Numbered from the stretch's first letter, positions 1 to 14,800 are shown. The stretch is 64,000 bases of DNA from Erpobdella octoculata (GCA_963978895.1 OZ022239.1:11413774-11477773); one strand, 5' to 3'. Numbers and translations are program-made. The notes: generated by a model not told the origin, from the sequence alone.

Positions 1-1133
1 TATATCGCATGGAAGCATTTTTGTTACTTTCTTCTTATTCGGTTGAAAAATTTCTTAATTTCATCGATAATTAATTTAATAAATTATTCTTTAAAAAAAT
101 CAAATTTTTATTTATATACTAAATTATTCTTTAAAAAAAATCAAATTTTTATTTATATACTTCTTCTGTTTCATTTCATTCAATGAACAATTGTTTGTGT
201 TTTTATATAAAGCGCAAACTGCTTAAGAATAGGTATAACAGGTTTTAAAATTACTTGTGAACATCAAAGAATTTGTTTGCTGTTCTAAGAATAAATAAAT
301 AAATGGATAAAATACGATTTTTATAACAAAATTAAATAATATTCATTCAGAAGATATGAACAGGCAGACATAAACACAGGTGTAACTAATTTCCAAACAA
401 ATTAATCCAAACCAGTCACGTGGTTCCGACCTGGCGTCTGACCAGCTGCCGCAGTGGCGTTCGCGACGACGACGATGACGACTGCAGCGATGGTCGCGAT
501 GGTGGTCGAAGAAGTAGAAGAAGCTGAGTTGAGGATCGCTAGTGGCATCATCGTTGTAAACAAAACCTCGTTATAAATTGCTTATATTTATATCAATGTT
601 TATGGAGACAGAAATTAATGTTTTCAATTTATTAATAGTTTCGATTTATTTATGGTTGTTTACTTATGAACGTGAATGTGCTAATTTGAACACGATTTTC
701 CTTCTTCACCTGCCCGATGGAAGACTCGCAATTACATACAAGCATGAAATTTTTTACGCATCCAGATTTTATATGAAGACGACTGCATGGTGAGAGTGTG
801 TGGTGTGTGCGTGAATCTGAGCGTCCGTGTATGTGTGTATGTGTTTGCAAATAACTGAGCGTGAGTTTGCACATGTTTCTATATGTGTAAATATCTGTTT
901 GTGAGTGTATGTGCGTTTGTGCGTGTACATGTTTATGGATGTGTTTGTGTAAATATTTGTCTGTGAGAGATTTGTGTGCGCAAAACTTTTACTTCATGAT
1001 TTGCATAACGTGTCTGCTGCGACTCTTTCGATGTTCGTGATAAAATCTTTAAGAGGAAAGTAAAGAAACAGTTAAACTGACAAACAGAATGCCTAGCAAG
1101 CTGAGACAAATACAATGAAAGAGAGACAGGAAA

Positions 1134-1183
<50 letters not shown>

Positions 1184-2367
1184 GAAGAAAGAGAGCGAAA
1201 GAAAAAGAGAAAGTAAGAACGGTTATATAAGCGAAAATTATCTTTAATTGGTCAAAATTTCGTGTTTTTCCTATTCAGTTACATACGAGCAACACAAAAC
1301 AAACCAGTATACATGAATCAGAAAATGTAGTTTACAGAAAATGATTGAACATGGAATCAACTCCATGATAAAACGACCAACGCCTTGTAGAGATGCTGTA
1401 CAAATTATACATACAAACGACTCCGTTGTACTGATGTAGCATCCTGGTATATTGTGTTATACTTCGATTTTATCGCCTACAATTGGCCGATAAGTACACA
1501 GAACAAGCATCAACTTGCGTTCTAATATGGAAGAAAATTCTGTATAAAAGAAGAAAACAAACATTTATAAATCTCCGAAATGCTATTCGCCTGAAGATGT
1601 TTCATATTTTTAAAACGCGCTTTCTTTCAATGAAATATGTAAACTTTTACTAAAATAAAATTCATTTTAAAATCCCTCATAATAACTTCAACGCAGTTCT
1701 CACATGATTGCTTGATGGTTGAGTTTTTGCAAACTGAAATGAGCTGAAATGTAGAATATGAGTTAATTCCTCATGCCAATGCGTTCTATTAAATTTTCAG
1801 AGTATTCTAAATAAATATTTTTAATTTGCAAAATTAATAATCTATGTTTTGAAACAACAAAAAATCAAACATAATGATAAAAACATTTATGTTTAAAAAA
1901 TAAAAAAGTCGTTTTAAAAGAAGAATTTGCATTAAAGGAAAACAGAAATCTAGAGGATTTGTGAACAAATTTTGTTTTTACGTTTTGCTTGTTATACACT
2001 TTTATTATTTTAGTAATTCAGTATTTCCATTTTATATCTAATAGCTTCTTTACATAAATCAGTAAAAATTGAGCCTATAATTCAAGGTATTTTAATTGTA
2101 TCTCCCATAAAAGTGTGAATTGTTCGTTTTATATGTTTCTATGGTTGACAGAGTTTATAAAAATGAACGTCCCACACTTTTTTATTTAAGAGATATTTTC
2201 GGATAACACGGAAAGTCATTTTTTTCAGTGCATTTCGAAATTGAAGTGTATTTTAAAAATATTTTATTAATTTTTTTATACACTAACATCCTTGTTTCTC
2301 TATAATATGAACAACCACATGTGTTCAAATGTGCTAATTAAGAAGTTTGAAGCTCATCGATGTCATT
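1..2367. other. AT-rich gene-free stretch
   Basis: No coding signal I trust. It holds a GC-rich island at about 415-560 with GAC/GAT-rich runs, TG-rich low-complexity sequence at 795-960 and a (GA)n microsatellite at about 1137-1180. On the minus strand the island has an open frame of 49 residues (551-402) with a hydrophobic stretch; I do not call it a gene. Confidence 0.6.
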
Positions 2368-2796
2368 GAATGTGTAACATGTGTGCGTGAATAAATGTGT
2401 ATCATGTGTGCGTGACTGAATGTGTAACATGTGTGCGTGACTGAATGTGTATCATGTGTTCGTGACTGAACGTGTATCATGTGTGCGTGACTGAATGTGT
2501 AACATGTGTGCGTGACTGAATGTGTAACATGTGTGCGTGACTGAATGTGTAAAATGTGTGCGTGAATGAATGTGTATCATGTGTGCGTGACTGAATGTGT
2601 ATCATGTGTTCGTGACTGAATGTGTATCATGTGTGCGTGACTGAATGTGTAACATGTGTGCGTGACTGAATGTGTAAAATGTGTGCGTGACTGAATGTGT
2701 AACATGTGTGCGTGACTGAATGTGTAACATGTGTGCGTGACTGAATGTGTAACATGTGTGCGTGACTGAATGTGTAACATGTGTGCGTGACTGCTA
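2368..2796. repeat. 25-bp minisatellite
   Basis: About 17 tandem copies of a 25-bp unit built on GTGTGCGTGACTGAATGTGT followed by a variable AACAT, ATCAT or AAAAT. Copies differ by single bases. Frames stay open across it only because the unit is clean of stops in one minus frame. Confidence 0.95.
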
Positions 2797-5040
2797 TGCG
2801 AATAATAAATAATTCGAATGAGAGATATGTGTACGTGTGTGTGTGTTCTTGTATGTCAGTGCTTGCTTGTATCTGTGCGCTTGTATCTTCCTATCTCTCT
2901 ATATTTCTCAATTACTCTTTCTTCCTCTCTCTCTCTCTTGTGTTTTTTTTCTTTCACTTCTTCCGGTACCTGGTTTTTTCTCTCTATTGTTTTGGTCACA
3001 TCTCTCCTATTCAATGCTTTTAACCTTTTTTTTCAAAAATACGTTTTAGGTACAAAATTACAAAAGTCTTCGTTTTATACCGAAAGAACTTCAGCGCATT
3101 TTTGACTATTGCATTAAAATGCTTCGCTTTTCTTTAATTTATAAGTTTATAAATGCTTACGAATTAAAAATCGGTTAGTCAGTTTTACTAAAATCCGTAT
3201 TTTAAAAATATATTTCTTGGCGCTTCCGTAAATTGTTGTTGTTTAACTTGTTTACGTTGAGCTAAATGCAAACTAAATCTCAAATATCTTTTTAAACATT
3301 CATCGTCAGCTTTTTATTTCCGTCATCACAGATTGGCGCACATAATCACCGTGACTTCCCGCTAACACAAAAGGCAGTTATGACATAAACGCGGTTCCTT
3401 ATACAAAGGCCCGCTACCCGGCGTTGCTCGGGGTTTTTGTTTGTAATTTGTTTCAGTTATTAAGCAGATTTCTTTTAATTCTGAAAAGCCAATTGACCTA
3501 GATATAATTCTTTTTGAACAGCCTGCATTAAACTGTGTTCGAAATCAGTATAACTACTTGCTGCTGTCCTGTCAACGGCTGTACTGATCTCTCCAGTGCT
3601 CCAACAACCTGGCTGTTGATTCCAAAAATTTTATTTATTTTTTATTCCTCCGTGATGCACTCTGTGAACTGTCAAAATTTCATTCTACGATCAATCAATT
3701 CAGATTTCATGTACGCGTCAAAAGGCTAGCCTCGTTCTATGTGGCCACGTGACCAGGTATGTTTGTGAATCTACTTCCTCCTACAAAAGAGAGTTTCACT
3801 TTAATATTTAAATTATAAACGGTCATATTGCAGTGTGAAATTCTTAAACAAGAAAGTGTAAACAAGTAGAATTGCAAGGCTATTGTGCCAAATAAATGAA
3901 ATCAAAATGTTTACCACATTTTAAACGAAACAAATAATTACTAACCATAAATTAAATTTACATAAAAACTTTTTTGTTTCAAAAGATTGACTTAATACAT
4001 AGTAGTTTACACAGCTTCTCGCCCACCGTGGGCGTAGAGAGGGGAAAGATTTTGGGAGTTCAAACCCTTTATAAACTAACGTTTACAATTAATTTTTTTT
4101 AATGTAATTTATTCCTTAAAATTAATTTATTGAAAGTTTTCATTGAAGATAATTTGACTTACTTTTAGAAATTAAAAAAGAATTATGATTTAATTTTTTC
4201 CCGGTCATTGGTTATTCTTAGAACAAATGTTGACTAACTTTTAGAAAAAAACAAATTTTTTTTTGCCCCCAGCCCCCGGTTTCTAATTTTTGTTATTGTC
4301 CTATCTCTCCGAAGAAAATGGCCACTCCATCTCCATGTTTATAAAGGCAAAAATTTAAAACATATATTTAATATTTTCATTTTTTCAATACACCTAAATC
4401 GTTTATTCTTGAACCCTCCCCAAAACCAAAACCTGGTTACGCCATGATTTATTATCCAGATATATTTTCTCGCTACGCCACTCACAGGGGCAGGGACGGG
4501 GACAGGGGCAGGGCGGGGGCAGAAAACCTCGTGAAAATAGGTGAAGCAGCGAGCAGGGTATAATAGATTATAGATAGAATTGATTAGCTGAAACAATTAT
4601 AACGTTTTTATCATTACGGAGTTGTAGCGAACTTTTGTCATAGCGGGTACTTTTTTTATTATTATAGCAAATGATTGTCATGACGGACAGGAAGACAGGA
4701 AGACAGTACGAGAAAGATATTTCAATTTTATTCACTTAGGTAGTTTATTTTAAAAAATTAATTTTTTTGTTTAAAAACGTGAAATATTTATGGTGAAAGG
4801 AATTGCACATTTGAAAACAATTGGAAGATTTGTCGAGTTGTCTCCACGTCGAACCTTGGCCTGATTACATTGTAAGACAAATGCCCTGCCGGTGATGGGT
4901 GGGTAATCACACACACACACACACATACACACCCACACACACATACACAAACACACCAACAAACACACACACACATACACACAAGCACACTAACGCACAC
5001 ATGCTGAAAGTGACACGAGGACAAGTTTCTGTCTTCATCC
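2797..5040. other. Gene-free stretch with low-complexity tracts
   Basis: No supported gene. It contains a pyrimidine-rich tract at about 2860-3010, a fragment of the CTAGCGG-family terminus at 3412-3439 (CCCGGCGTTGCTCGGGG core), a GGGGCAGG-type run at 4490-4520 and a (CA)n tract at about 4910-4998. Confidence 0.55.
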
Positions 5041-5248
5041 CAGAGGTGGACACGGGTCCATTTTTGGCGACCCACCACTTTCTGAAAAATTAAATTTTCT
5101 AACTCAACCCAACCCAGAGTTAAACCAAAAATTTCTAATTGTTTTATTTTTTCAACTCAATCCACGCATATGTCAAAAAAATGAACTAAACCCACTTCGA
5201 CTCAACCCAATTTAACCCATGGGTTAACCCAACCCATGTCCACCTCTG
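5041..5248. mobile_element. Short hAT-type MITE with 17-bp TIRs
   Basis: The left end CAGAGGTGGACACGGGT and the right end ACCCATGTCCACCTCTG are inverted repeats with one mismatch, 208 bp apart. CAGAGGTGG is typical of hAT termini. The interior is rich in AACCCA and has no coding capacity. I see no clean 8-bp target duplication, so the insertion is old or the class is only probable. Confidence 0.6.
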
Positions 5249-6946
5249 TCCCCACCCCTTAGTCAAACGATTACCCATCTTCCCTTCCTGTTTTGACCAA
5301 TTCGTCCCTGTTTTTCCATCCATGCACAGATAATTTTTCCCCGCTTAAAACAGTAAAAATCTAACAAATCAAGAAAAATCTTGTTACAAATTACTTGTTA
5401 AAATTTAAATCCATGAACAAAGAGTATTCTATACAATATACATTCTCATCACTCAGCTCTGTTCAATGCTCTTCGAGTTCAGTCGTCAGCTATAGAGTCA
5501 GATATAGGCAAATTTAATACTATAGCTGAAGCCAAATAACTGTTTTTGACGATAATTGTCAGTATAAAATTGTTATTTTGATGAGAAACACCAAAATCCT
5601 ATAACATTTTTTAAACTGGTTGCGAGAAGGACAAAACATGGACATGCATTACATATCTGATAGAAAAAAACCACAGATCTGTATTTCGTACGTAAACAAA
5701 AAACCGGAATAATAACTAATTTTGAATAAAAAAAAATTAAAATATAGAAAAAATTATTTGGTTTGAAATTTTTCTACCGTTACCGCGGTATTGTCGCAAA
5801 AGCTCTCCAAACCCGCCAGATACCCGTACAGATTTCCCCATTAAACTTTCGGGAACGGTAAAAATTATAAAAACAAAACCGTTACAGCAAAAAAAAACCA
5901 TGGCTTAGCACGGAAAATCCGCGGTCGGTATTATCGTGTTCCTCTCTAACACACACATACATAGACACATACACAAAGACACACATACACAAACATGCGT
6001 ACAAAAGTACACACATTTTCATCATAGTTGAAAAGTTCCCGCCATTTTCATGCTAGGAACGAAACACGTTTTCTACCAACAAAAAGCCGCAGAATAAATA
6101 GGGGTTGGGAAAACTTTGCATCCACTTTCCAGTGTTTTACATTGCAGTTTCATGACTACTTGCTCTATGAAATCGTGTTTTTTAATGTAATTTAACAACT
6201 TTTTTTGTTGAAAACTTTATAAGCCTCATAATTATATAAAAAAAACAATGTTTAGCCTTTTCCAGAATGCAGACAATTTTTAAGAGGAGAGCGAGATTTG
6301 ATCCGGGAAAACAAGACTTGGTTTTGGGGGGGTTAGAAACAACAAGCCCCTTCACTTTCTTTCACAAACTCTACCCCTATGAAAACACTTGAAGAAACCA
6401 TAAAGGGTTATAAAAATTTGGACGTTTTAAGACTTGTTAGTTTTAATATTGAAACATATGAATACATATAAGACATATATAAAAATTCGCAACAATTACC
6501 TGTATTATCACTCTTTATAAGTGACACGTGTTTCTTTATCGGTAATCTTGTCACGTGATGATTGTCCTTTTGTTGAAGCAAACCAGTTTTAGTGACTGGG
6601 AGAAGAAGTTTGAATGAAAATAGAAAAGAAAGAAATTACAAATTTCAAACGATCTCCGACAACTTTTTGCGTAATTTTACTTATAAGGCGATATGTAAAT
6701 GAGATTGCTTGTTTGATTTATAAGGATACATTAATGCATTTGTTGTCTGCCTGTGTTTGTCTGTTTGTTTGTTTGTTTGGAGCAATAAAGAAAGTTTAAA
6801 AGCAGGCCTAATTAAGTCTGGACACGCGAGAGTTGAGCTGTTCTCTAGATCAGTTGTCTTTGTCCTCTGTAATGAATCTGTCTTGTAAATTTACCCGCCT
6901 CCATCATCATAAACATGGACGAGAGAGATGACGATGGTTGCAACTG
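5249..6946. other. Gene-free stretch
   Basis: No supported gene or element. AT-rich unique-looking sequence with a short (CA)n-like run at about 5950-6000. Confidence 0.5.
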
Positions 6947-7135
<189 letters not shown>

Positions 7136-7384
7136 TTGATGATGATGTTTATGATGCTGGTGATAATGATCATGAGGATGATGATAATATCTCTAGAGCT
7201 AAACATTATAAATGTAATTTTGAAAGCAGTGAAAATGTGTTAGACAAGTTGTGGTAGCTACATGCTTAATAATAATGTTTGTATTTTTGGTAATGATGAT
7301 TTTATTATTTCTGATAGTGATAATCAAGAGAATAATTGATGACAATGTCTGTGCGCACGACTGAGAAGGTTTGTAGCAATCTGT

Positions 7385-7662
7385 CACACGGACGTCAAGA
7401 AATTATGTCACATGGACGTCAAGAAATTATGTCACATGGACGTCAAGAAATTATGTCACATGGACGTCAAGAAATTATGTCACACGGACGTCAAGAAATT
7501 ATGTCACATGGACGTCAAGAAATTATGTCACATGGACGTCAAGAAATTATGTCACACGGACGTCAAGAAATTATGTCACATGGACGTCAAGGAAAATGTA
7601 GGTCACATGGACGTCAAGAAATTATGTCACATGGACGTCAAGAAATTATGTCACATGTACGA
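7385..7662. repeat. 24-bp minisatellite
   Basis: About eleven tandem copies of a 24-bp unit, GTCACATGGACGTCAAGAAA plus TTAT, with a C/T variant at the CACAYGG position and one copy carrying a 5-bp change near 7590. Because 24 is divisible by 3, two plus-strand frames stay open over it. Confidence 0.95.
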
Positions 7663-8046
7663 ACCACGAAGACTTCATTAGAAACTTATCACGATGACAA
7701 ACGAGAAAAAATATCTGCAGAAAAAGTTCATAAATTGTTCTATAATATCGTTAACAACAAAACACGAATGAACATTCTGGATTATGAACAAACACTCCGG
7801 ATTAAATCTTCCGGATACAAATTTGAAAAAAGCGAAAAATGTTTAATGTGAGGTTTTCGAAGACGAAGATAATAATTAACCTTTCTGCACCACGAAATAA
7901 GAAGAAATTCAAATAAAAAATAAACTTGAAATTTCTTGAATTGCCTGCTAATTAGCTTCAATGTTGAAAATAAGTATAAAAACTTCAAAGAAGAAGAAAT
8001 GATGCAATGATAGAATATAATGTGGTTAGAATAAAGTAAAAAAATT

Positions 8047-8395
8047 AGAATATAGTGATGAAATATTAGAATATTGTGATGGCATATTAGAATATTGTGA
8101 TGGAATATTAGAATATTGTAATGGAATATTGAATATAGTGATGGAATATTAGAATATAGTGCTGGAATATTAGAATAGAGTGATGGAATATAAGAATATA
8201 GTGATGGAATATTGAATATAGCGATGGAATATTAGAATATAGTGATGGAATATTAGAATAGAGTGATGGAATATTAGAATAGAGTGATGGAATATAAGAA
8301 TATAGTGATGGAATATTGAATATAGCGATGGAATATTAGAATATAGTGATGGAATATTAGAATATAGTGATGGAATATTAGAATATAGTGATGGT
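8047..8395. repeat. About 21-bp minisatellite
   Basis: Tandem copies of GTGATGGAATATTAGAATAT(A), with 18-19-bp copies that lost TTAGAA bases. A block containing several variants is itself repeated at about 8180-8330. Confidence 0.9.
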
Positions 8396-8415
8396 CTTAA
8401 GAAGGTGGCAACGCC

Positions 8416-8495
8416 TGCACCCAAGGGGGGATCGAACCCGCTGTCTTTTGATCTGATGTCGAGAGTTCAATCCATCATTCCGTGACCAAAAATGT
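8416..8495 (-). mobile_element. Possible tRNA-derived SINE head
   Basis: On the minus strand a box-B-like GGGTTCGATCC (8430-8440) lies about 35 bp downstream of a box-A-like TGATGGATTGAA (8466-8477), the spacing of a tRNA promoter. No complete cloverleaf is evident and no poly-A or tail repeat was identified. Confidence 0.35.
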
Positions 8496-8885
8496 TATGC
8501 TCTGATAATGCTGGGTTCTTATGAATATCTATTACCTTTCAGAATCTGCTGGTTTTATTAATGTATTATTAATGTAGGCAGAAATGGTATACACCTGTCC
8601 TACCTATTTGTCTTTCTACCAATGGGTGTCTCTGTTTTCGTAGTTGTATGTGTCATTGTCATTGTGTGTATCAAATCGGTGTATAAAAAAACGTTTTAGC
8701 ACTTTAACCTTTGCGAACAAATAATTTGTTAAAGTTTATTTTTACTGAATCTAAAAACGTTTTGATTGCATAATCATCATTCACGTTCAAAAAAATATGA
8801 AAAAATGACGTGAGTGGGTAGAGCAAGGAGAGGTGAGAGAGAAGAAAAAAAAACTTGGTAGAATAAGAAAAGCAATCAGAGTTGT

Positions 8886-9130
<245 letters not shown>

Positions 9131-10962
9131 TTCTTTTCATATGTTTTTCTAATATGTTTTCTTCCTAATGTGTATGCAAGCCTGCACGTGTTTCTATAGA
9201 TGTTTGCATTGTCGGGGAAGCTCAGATTAGGGCAATAGAAAACCCTGCTATTGCATGCATATGGCACACTTGTGTGTTATGATCCCTAACAGGCATATGT
9301 AAATACATATACGCACGCACACACGTACGCACACGCACACATCTGATGGAGAAGTTTTACGTCTGTTTGGTGCTCTCGAGTATTATTTCCGGAGCCACTT
9401 ATTCACGATTGATTTATTAAATAAAACTCAAGTAGATTAGCGCCGGGGAACCTTTTTTGCACAAACCCCTTCTCACACCCCATCTCACACCCCATCTCTA
9501 TACTCTTAGTTGCTCGACCAGACCCATCCTCTTTCAACCACCCAGTCACTCATCTACCTGTCCGTTCACCCGTCCAATCACTACATTCTAAATATTTGCC
9601 CGAGGACGTACAGAACAGCCGACAAGAACACAAATGCTTTCACAAATTGTACACACACACACGCACATATAAACACACACACACACACACAAACCCACGA
9701 GTGAAAATCCATTAGCAATTTTTTCTCGTTCATACTTAAGGACGTTTGAAACACGCCATAAAGATGGTTGATTTCAAGAATATGTTGTAAAATACATCGC
9801 ACTACAAGACAGTTATAACTGACATTTAAAAACTGTTTGTCTTCGATGCAAATAAACAAAATTGAAATGAAATCACTTCGGATCAAAGATGCAAGTATTT
9901 TTTTTTGTTTTATACCAACAGAAATGGTTGAAGGCATTTTGACGCACCTCCTCCCACGCCGGCCTTTTGCACCAGCCATGCATACGGGATCAGCATCTTA
10001 TGGAAGTTATGAGCTTCATCCAGGAGGGGCCACAACCATCTTAGCTTCTTATTTCCGCCTGCTTCCCACGGCTGTTTTTCATATTGCAAGGAACCTCACT
10101 TACTTTGACTCCAGGCAGTCATTGATAAGAGGCGACTGCCTCTTAAATAATGGAAAGTTAAGCATTTTTTGTCATTAATGGTTCACTGCAACATGATATT
10201 ACTACTCGATAAAAACGATTAGCAAAAATTTATTTTAAACTCAAATGACTTCTTGATACATTAAGTATCTAAACAAACAAAATATCTGTTTATCGTACCA
10301 CATGAGCGTGTGTGTCTGTGCATGCATGGGATGGTCGTGACGTCACGGATATGATATCGCAGCACATAGAGTCGTAATAGAAAATTGAAAAGCATACTTG
10401 ACCGAATGCCAGATGGACAATCTCTCCTGTCGAATTAAGCGCCACATAAATATCAGCCATCGGCTCCGTAGCGCAAAGTTGCAAATTACTTGAATTATAA
10501 TCTTCTTAAGCATGCAAGTAGATGAAGCATCAATGCTATTTTCGTCACTTAGAGAACAAATAAAATTAGATTGAATAAATATTTACATGGGATAACACAT
10601 ATTACACAATACATATATAGGTACATTGTAATTATTAATAATAAAACTAAAACAAAGAAAAGCAAAAATAAGCACAAAAATATAAACAAACAAATCAATA
10701 TTGGATCAGTTCATCAAAACAGTTTTGGAAACACGCAAGACAATATCCAAAAAACGTTTCTCTTACTTTCGATATCGCCTCATGGCTCTCATATTTCAAA
10801 CGTAACCTTCACCAATACCACGGCAAAAAATGCTTTCAAAATACCAGAACAACTCTTCAACTACTCCAGGGGGTCTCCAAACCTTTCAGCCCAAGGACTG
10901 CATTAACTATCAAACAGCAGTTTGGGGGCCGACAACACACTCGAAGTCTAAATAAAAAAGTT
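9131..10962. other. Gene-free stretch
   Basis: No convincing gene. A 113-residue open frame at 9837-10178 has no recognisable domain. A short perfect hairpin (TAAGAGGC / GCCTCTTA, 4-nt loop) lies near 10127-10147. A hAT-like terminal motif (CAGGGGGTCTCCAAAC) occurs near 10866. Confidence 0.5.
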
Positions 10963-11897
10963 TATGGAAAGTTTGCCCCCCGGATTTTCGCACCTGTCTT
11001 TTCATCCCCGGGAAAGTTCCCCCTTGGAAGTTACCGCCCCGGTTATTCCTTCCTGGGAAAATTTGCTCCCAGGCTTTTCACCCTTGGAAAAGTTCGCACC
11101 GGTTTTTCGCCTCCGAATTTTTGCTCCCGTTGTTTTCCCCCGATTTTTGCTCCCAGTTTTTGATCCCCAGTTTTTTGCTCCTGGGAAAATTTGCTTCCGG
11201 TTTTCGCTCCCGGTTTTTCACCTTTGCTTTTTGATTTGAAAAAAGTCTGTCACATTTTTATAGTGTTCGTGTTTTTGCACGTTTTCCTCATGAGACGTTG
11301 GTCCCTGGGGGTTTCGAGCTTTTTCTCTCTTAAAACTTTTTATCCTCGGCAAAGTTATAATAACCCTTAAAAATATTGCCAGCAGTGTTTCATCCAGAAT
11401 GCTTGACTTTGAGAGGAAATTTGAAAACTAAGGAAGAGCAAGAGCGTCATTTCAGCATAAAGCTGGAAATGAAAATATTTTCAAAACCCACACCCCCAAA
11501 CTTCTTTTAAACACTTTCTCTCCCACAATAGCAGATGACTGGGAGAGGGGGAATTGTAGAAATTTTTTTCAAAACTTCTTTAAGCTCTTATACACATTTC
11601 CTTCCGAAAATTGCTGATGACCGGAGGGGGGATAGTTGTAGATGCTTTTTGCAAACCTTCTCCAATATTTTTTAAACTTTTTTTCCAAAATAGCCTGAAG
11701 ACAAACCCAGGAGCGAAAAACCAGGGGCGAAAAACTAAAAGGGAACTACGAGCAAACTTTTCCAGAAGTAAAAAACTAAGATCGAAAGCCGGAGGCAAAA
11801 AATGGAAGCAAAAAGACGGGGAAAACCGGGGGTTGAACTTTCCCATATACAAAAAGCGCGGGGGCAAACTTTCTCAGGGGCGAACAAACTTCCCATA
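10963..11897. mobile_element. Foldback element with iterated arms
   Basis: The outer ends are imperfect inverted repeats (TATGGAAAGTTTGCCCC at left; the complement of TATGGGAAGTTTGTTCGCC at right). Each arm is about 200-270 bp of short degenerate iterations: pyrimidine-rich TTTTCGCTCCCGG-like units at 10975-11230 and purine-rich complements at 11700-11890. The middle (11230-11690) carries two copies of a unit containing GCTGATGACCGGAGGGGG that also occurs near 18000-18430. No transposase is seen. Confidence 0.55.
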
Positions 11898-14800
11898 GCG
11901 AAACAACGCATAAACACCTGTTTTAGTGGGAATGTTGAAATTGTTTCCTAGATGCTGAAATAGCGGACATTTCTGGTTTTAGATTTAATGTTCCTGAAAT
12001 CAACAGTGACATGAAATTATCTTCGGACATTCGGACATGTTTGTTCTAAAACTGTTCTTCTTTATTTCATTTTTTAAATGTTTGTTCACACAGTTATGTT
12101 GTTCCTTAAAATTGAAAAGCGCCTTTATGCAAAAATTTTGACATCAGAAATGTCTTCCTATGGCACAAACTGATAAAATCCCACCAGTCCTTGTTTGAGC
12201 TTGTCCTTAAAGAAGTCATTTGCTGTCAAAACAATAATTTGTGGTTGCAGCTCATCTCATTAACTGGCCACATTAAAATAAATAAAAGATTTGCTGTTGA
12301 ACAGTTCAAAAGTTGATACAACTCTGCATCAAAGCAGTGCCAGCTTACGAACAGTTCGAGAAATTCCTGAAAACATTTCTTCTGAATTGATATGACATTT
12401 TCTTGATTGTTTCAATTGGGTCTGATTATTTTTGTATGTGACCATGAAGTCATTTGATCCACGCCATCTTAAATTGACCAAAAAAAAAACAAATAGAATA
12501 TACAGTAGATGTGCATTAAAATGACTTTAAACTAGCAATGTACAAACATTGATGAACAGTTACTTCCTTCCCTCTACGACTTTTTCATCGAAAAGTTGCC
12601 TTGCGTCACGCCCTTGCCTTCTCCGGGAAAATTTGATGCTCAATACTTCTTCGCACTGAAACGTCTCTTGAAGAAATTATAGACTTAATATAAAATTAGT
12701 TTCAGTTGAAGTACGCAACCAAAATTGTTAACCTGGTGGAGATAAACTATATATTACTTTATATGATATCATATCACAACAAGATTGCCAATCGGGAAGA
12801 AAATAATGACATCATGATATGAAGTAGGTTCTTTTCGGTTCTTTTGTTCGAGTTTGAAGTTTAAAATTGTGAATTGGATCTATTGATAGCGGATATATTT
12901 TACAGGAGAAAAGTTTACAATCTATTTGATATAAACTTTCAAAATAAGCCAATTTATTAACTTTAAAAAACCATGGCATTTAAACCCCCACCCCATGGCC
13001 ACGCACCTGTCCAAATTATATTGCTTAGCAGATAAATAAGGTGCACCATCTCATTTTGTTTATTTCTCCGTCTCCCTCCGTACTTCCATGTCATTCGCTT
13101 TGGCTGGTTGTTTGTCTGCTTGTATTTGTCGTTCCGAAAGATTTAGAAGTTATTGTTTGTACTGCTTGATTCACGGAAGGAATTGTTTACAGTGTTCGAC
13201 TTCTCTATTGTTTTGTTATAATGGAATTTTGTCTGGACGTTTTCTTCAGTTTTGTCTGCCCAGTTCGATCCGTTGTAAATTTTTATTGCATTTGTATTGA
13301 ACAATCACCAGCTGTGCCAATTTCTTAAAAAAAATCTTCATGTCTCGTCTCTTTTGTTCTCTTCCTCCTTTCCTCTCTGCCATCTTCCTTTAATCATTTT
13401 ACACGTCCCTAGCGAGTATTTATTTTGACTCAAGGATGGCTCAATCGTCTTGCAGTGACTTGTGTCCAATTAGCAAGGGAATATATGCCGTCCTTTTAAT
13501 GGGCACGATTCTTCAGCTGACTTCATGCAATTTATAATTTTTTGACGGATAGATGAATAGTGAGAAACTGCATAATTAAACGAATTGCCTTGTTTGGTGG
13601 AAATTTGTGGAAATTTTTTTATCTTTGAATGGACCTTCTGAACCTAAAGTTTCTGGTTGTAATAATAGAATTTGGGCTCAAAATTACCAAAGACTCGTAC
13701 GTATTGTGTTGAATTGGGCTTAAACGAACCGTGTGACTTCCAACTGAAATAACTGACACTTACTCAGCTGAACTGATTCAAATAAATATATAAAAGAATA
13801 GGAAGATAATTCGAACTCTAGACGTAATTGCACTAAAAGCCAAATTTAAGACACTAAGGTCCCATTTGAGGTGCACTAACCACTCACCACTCAACTGGGG
13901 TTGCACTCAAACGTTTTTAACCACCTGGGTACCTTACCGGTGTACTTTATAGGAGTTCGTTTCTCGTAATGATTACGCATTTCTATTTCGGGCTCAAGAG
14001 TTTTCAAATTACTAGAAACTCAAAAAATTTGTCAATTATACTCATGTTTATTCACGGTTGTTGTTGAGAATTTGTAGATTGCATAACATTTACTATTAAT
14101 AACTTTCGTGTATATCGCAAAAAAATATAATAAACATCAATAATTTTTTAGTTAAACTAAAAAATAAATCGCAAAACGAAAGATCTCAACCAATTAATCG
14201 CTGTTTATTCGCGTGAAAGAAACACGGGCCAGAGAGAATGCTATCATCCATATATATATATATATATATATATATGCTATCATCCAATCGACTTCAAATC
14301 TGAGTGGCAATCGATCCCGCGGAACTGAAAGATCTTTTTGTCTGAAGCAGTAGTATAGTAAATAACACAAGGTTAAACATCTTAAATAAAATAAATAAAT
14401 AAAATATAAATAAATAAAGGTTTAAGTATTAATTAATTATAACAGGAATTAAAGATTTTTCTCCGGGTAATTACATAACTTTTATTTTTCACTCGAGTAC
14501 CACTTGTTAACAGTACAAATGTACAGAATACCGGCGTATCATTCCCATGTGTAATTAGCATTAAAAAATCTATAAGATCTATTTGTTTCTATACTATTTA
14601 TAAAACTTTAATGTGCTAAAATTTAGCGACCAATTGCTTAAAAATTGTTCCAGAGATTTGTCTGCGTCAGTCGAAGACCATTGAGCCTGTGGATGAGAAA
14701 GTTGAATGAACATTCAAGGAAGTTGAGGTGTGTGTAAAAGTTTAATGTCGAGTAGCATCCGTCCAGGGATGTTGTAGATGGAAGCGATTTGAATCAATGT

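Noticed and set aside
402..551. Minus-strand 49-residue frame with a hydrophobic, Ala/Val-rich segment
   Set aside because: Lies in a GC-rich island of trinucleotide runs; could be a signal-peptide exon, but nothing else supports a gene.
2368..2796. Possible CRISPR-like array
   Set aside because: Units are contiguous tandem repeats with no unique spacers, in a eukaryotic context.
7336..7851. 171-residue frame with repeated SHGRQEIM
   Set aside because: A 24-bp minisatellite without stops; no start context, no splice signals and no similarity outside the array.
9837..10178. 113-residue frame on +
   Set aside because: No recognisable domain, no upstream or downstream exon with supporting splice sites.
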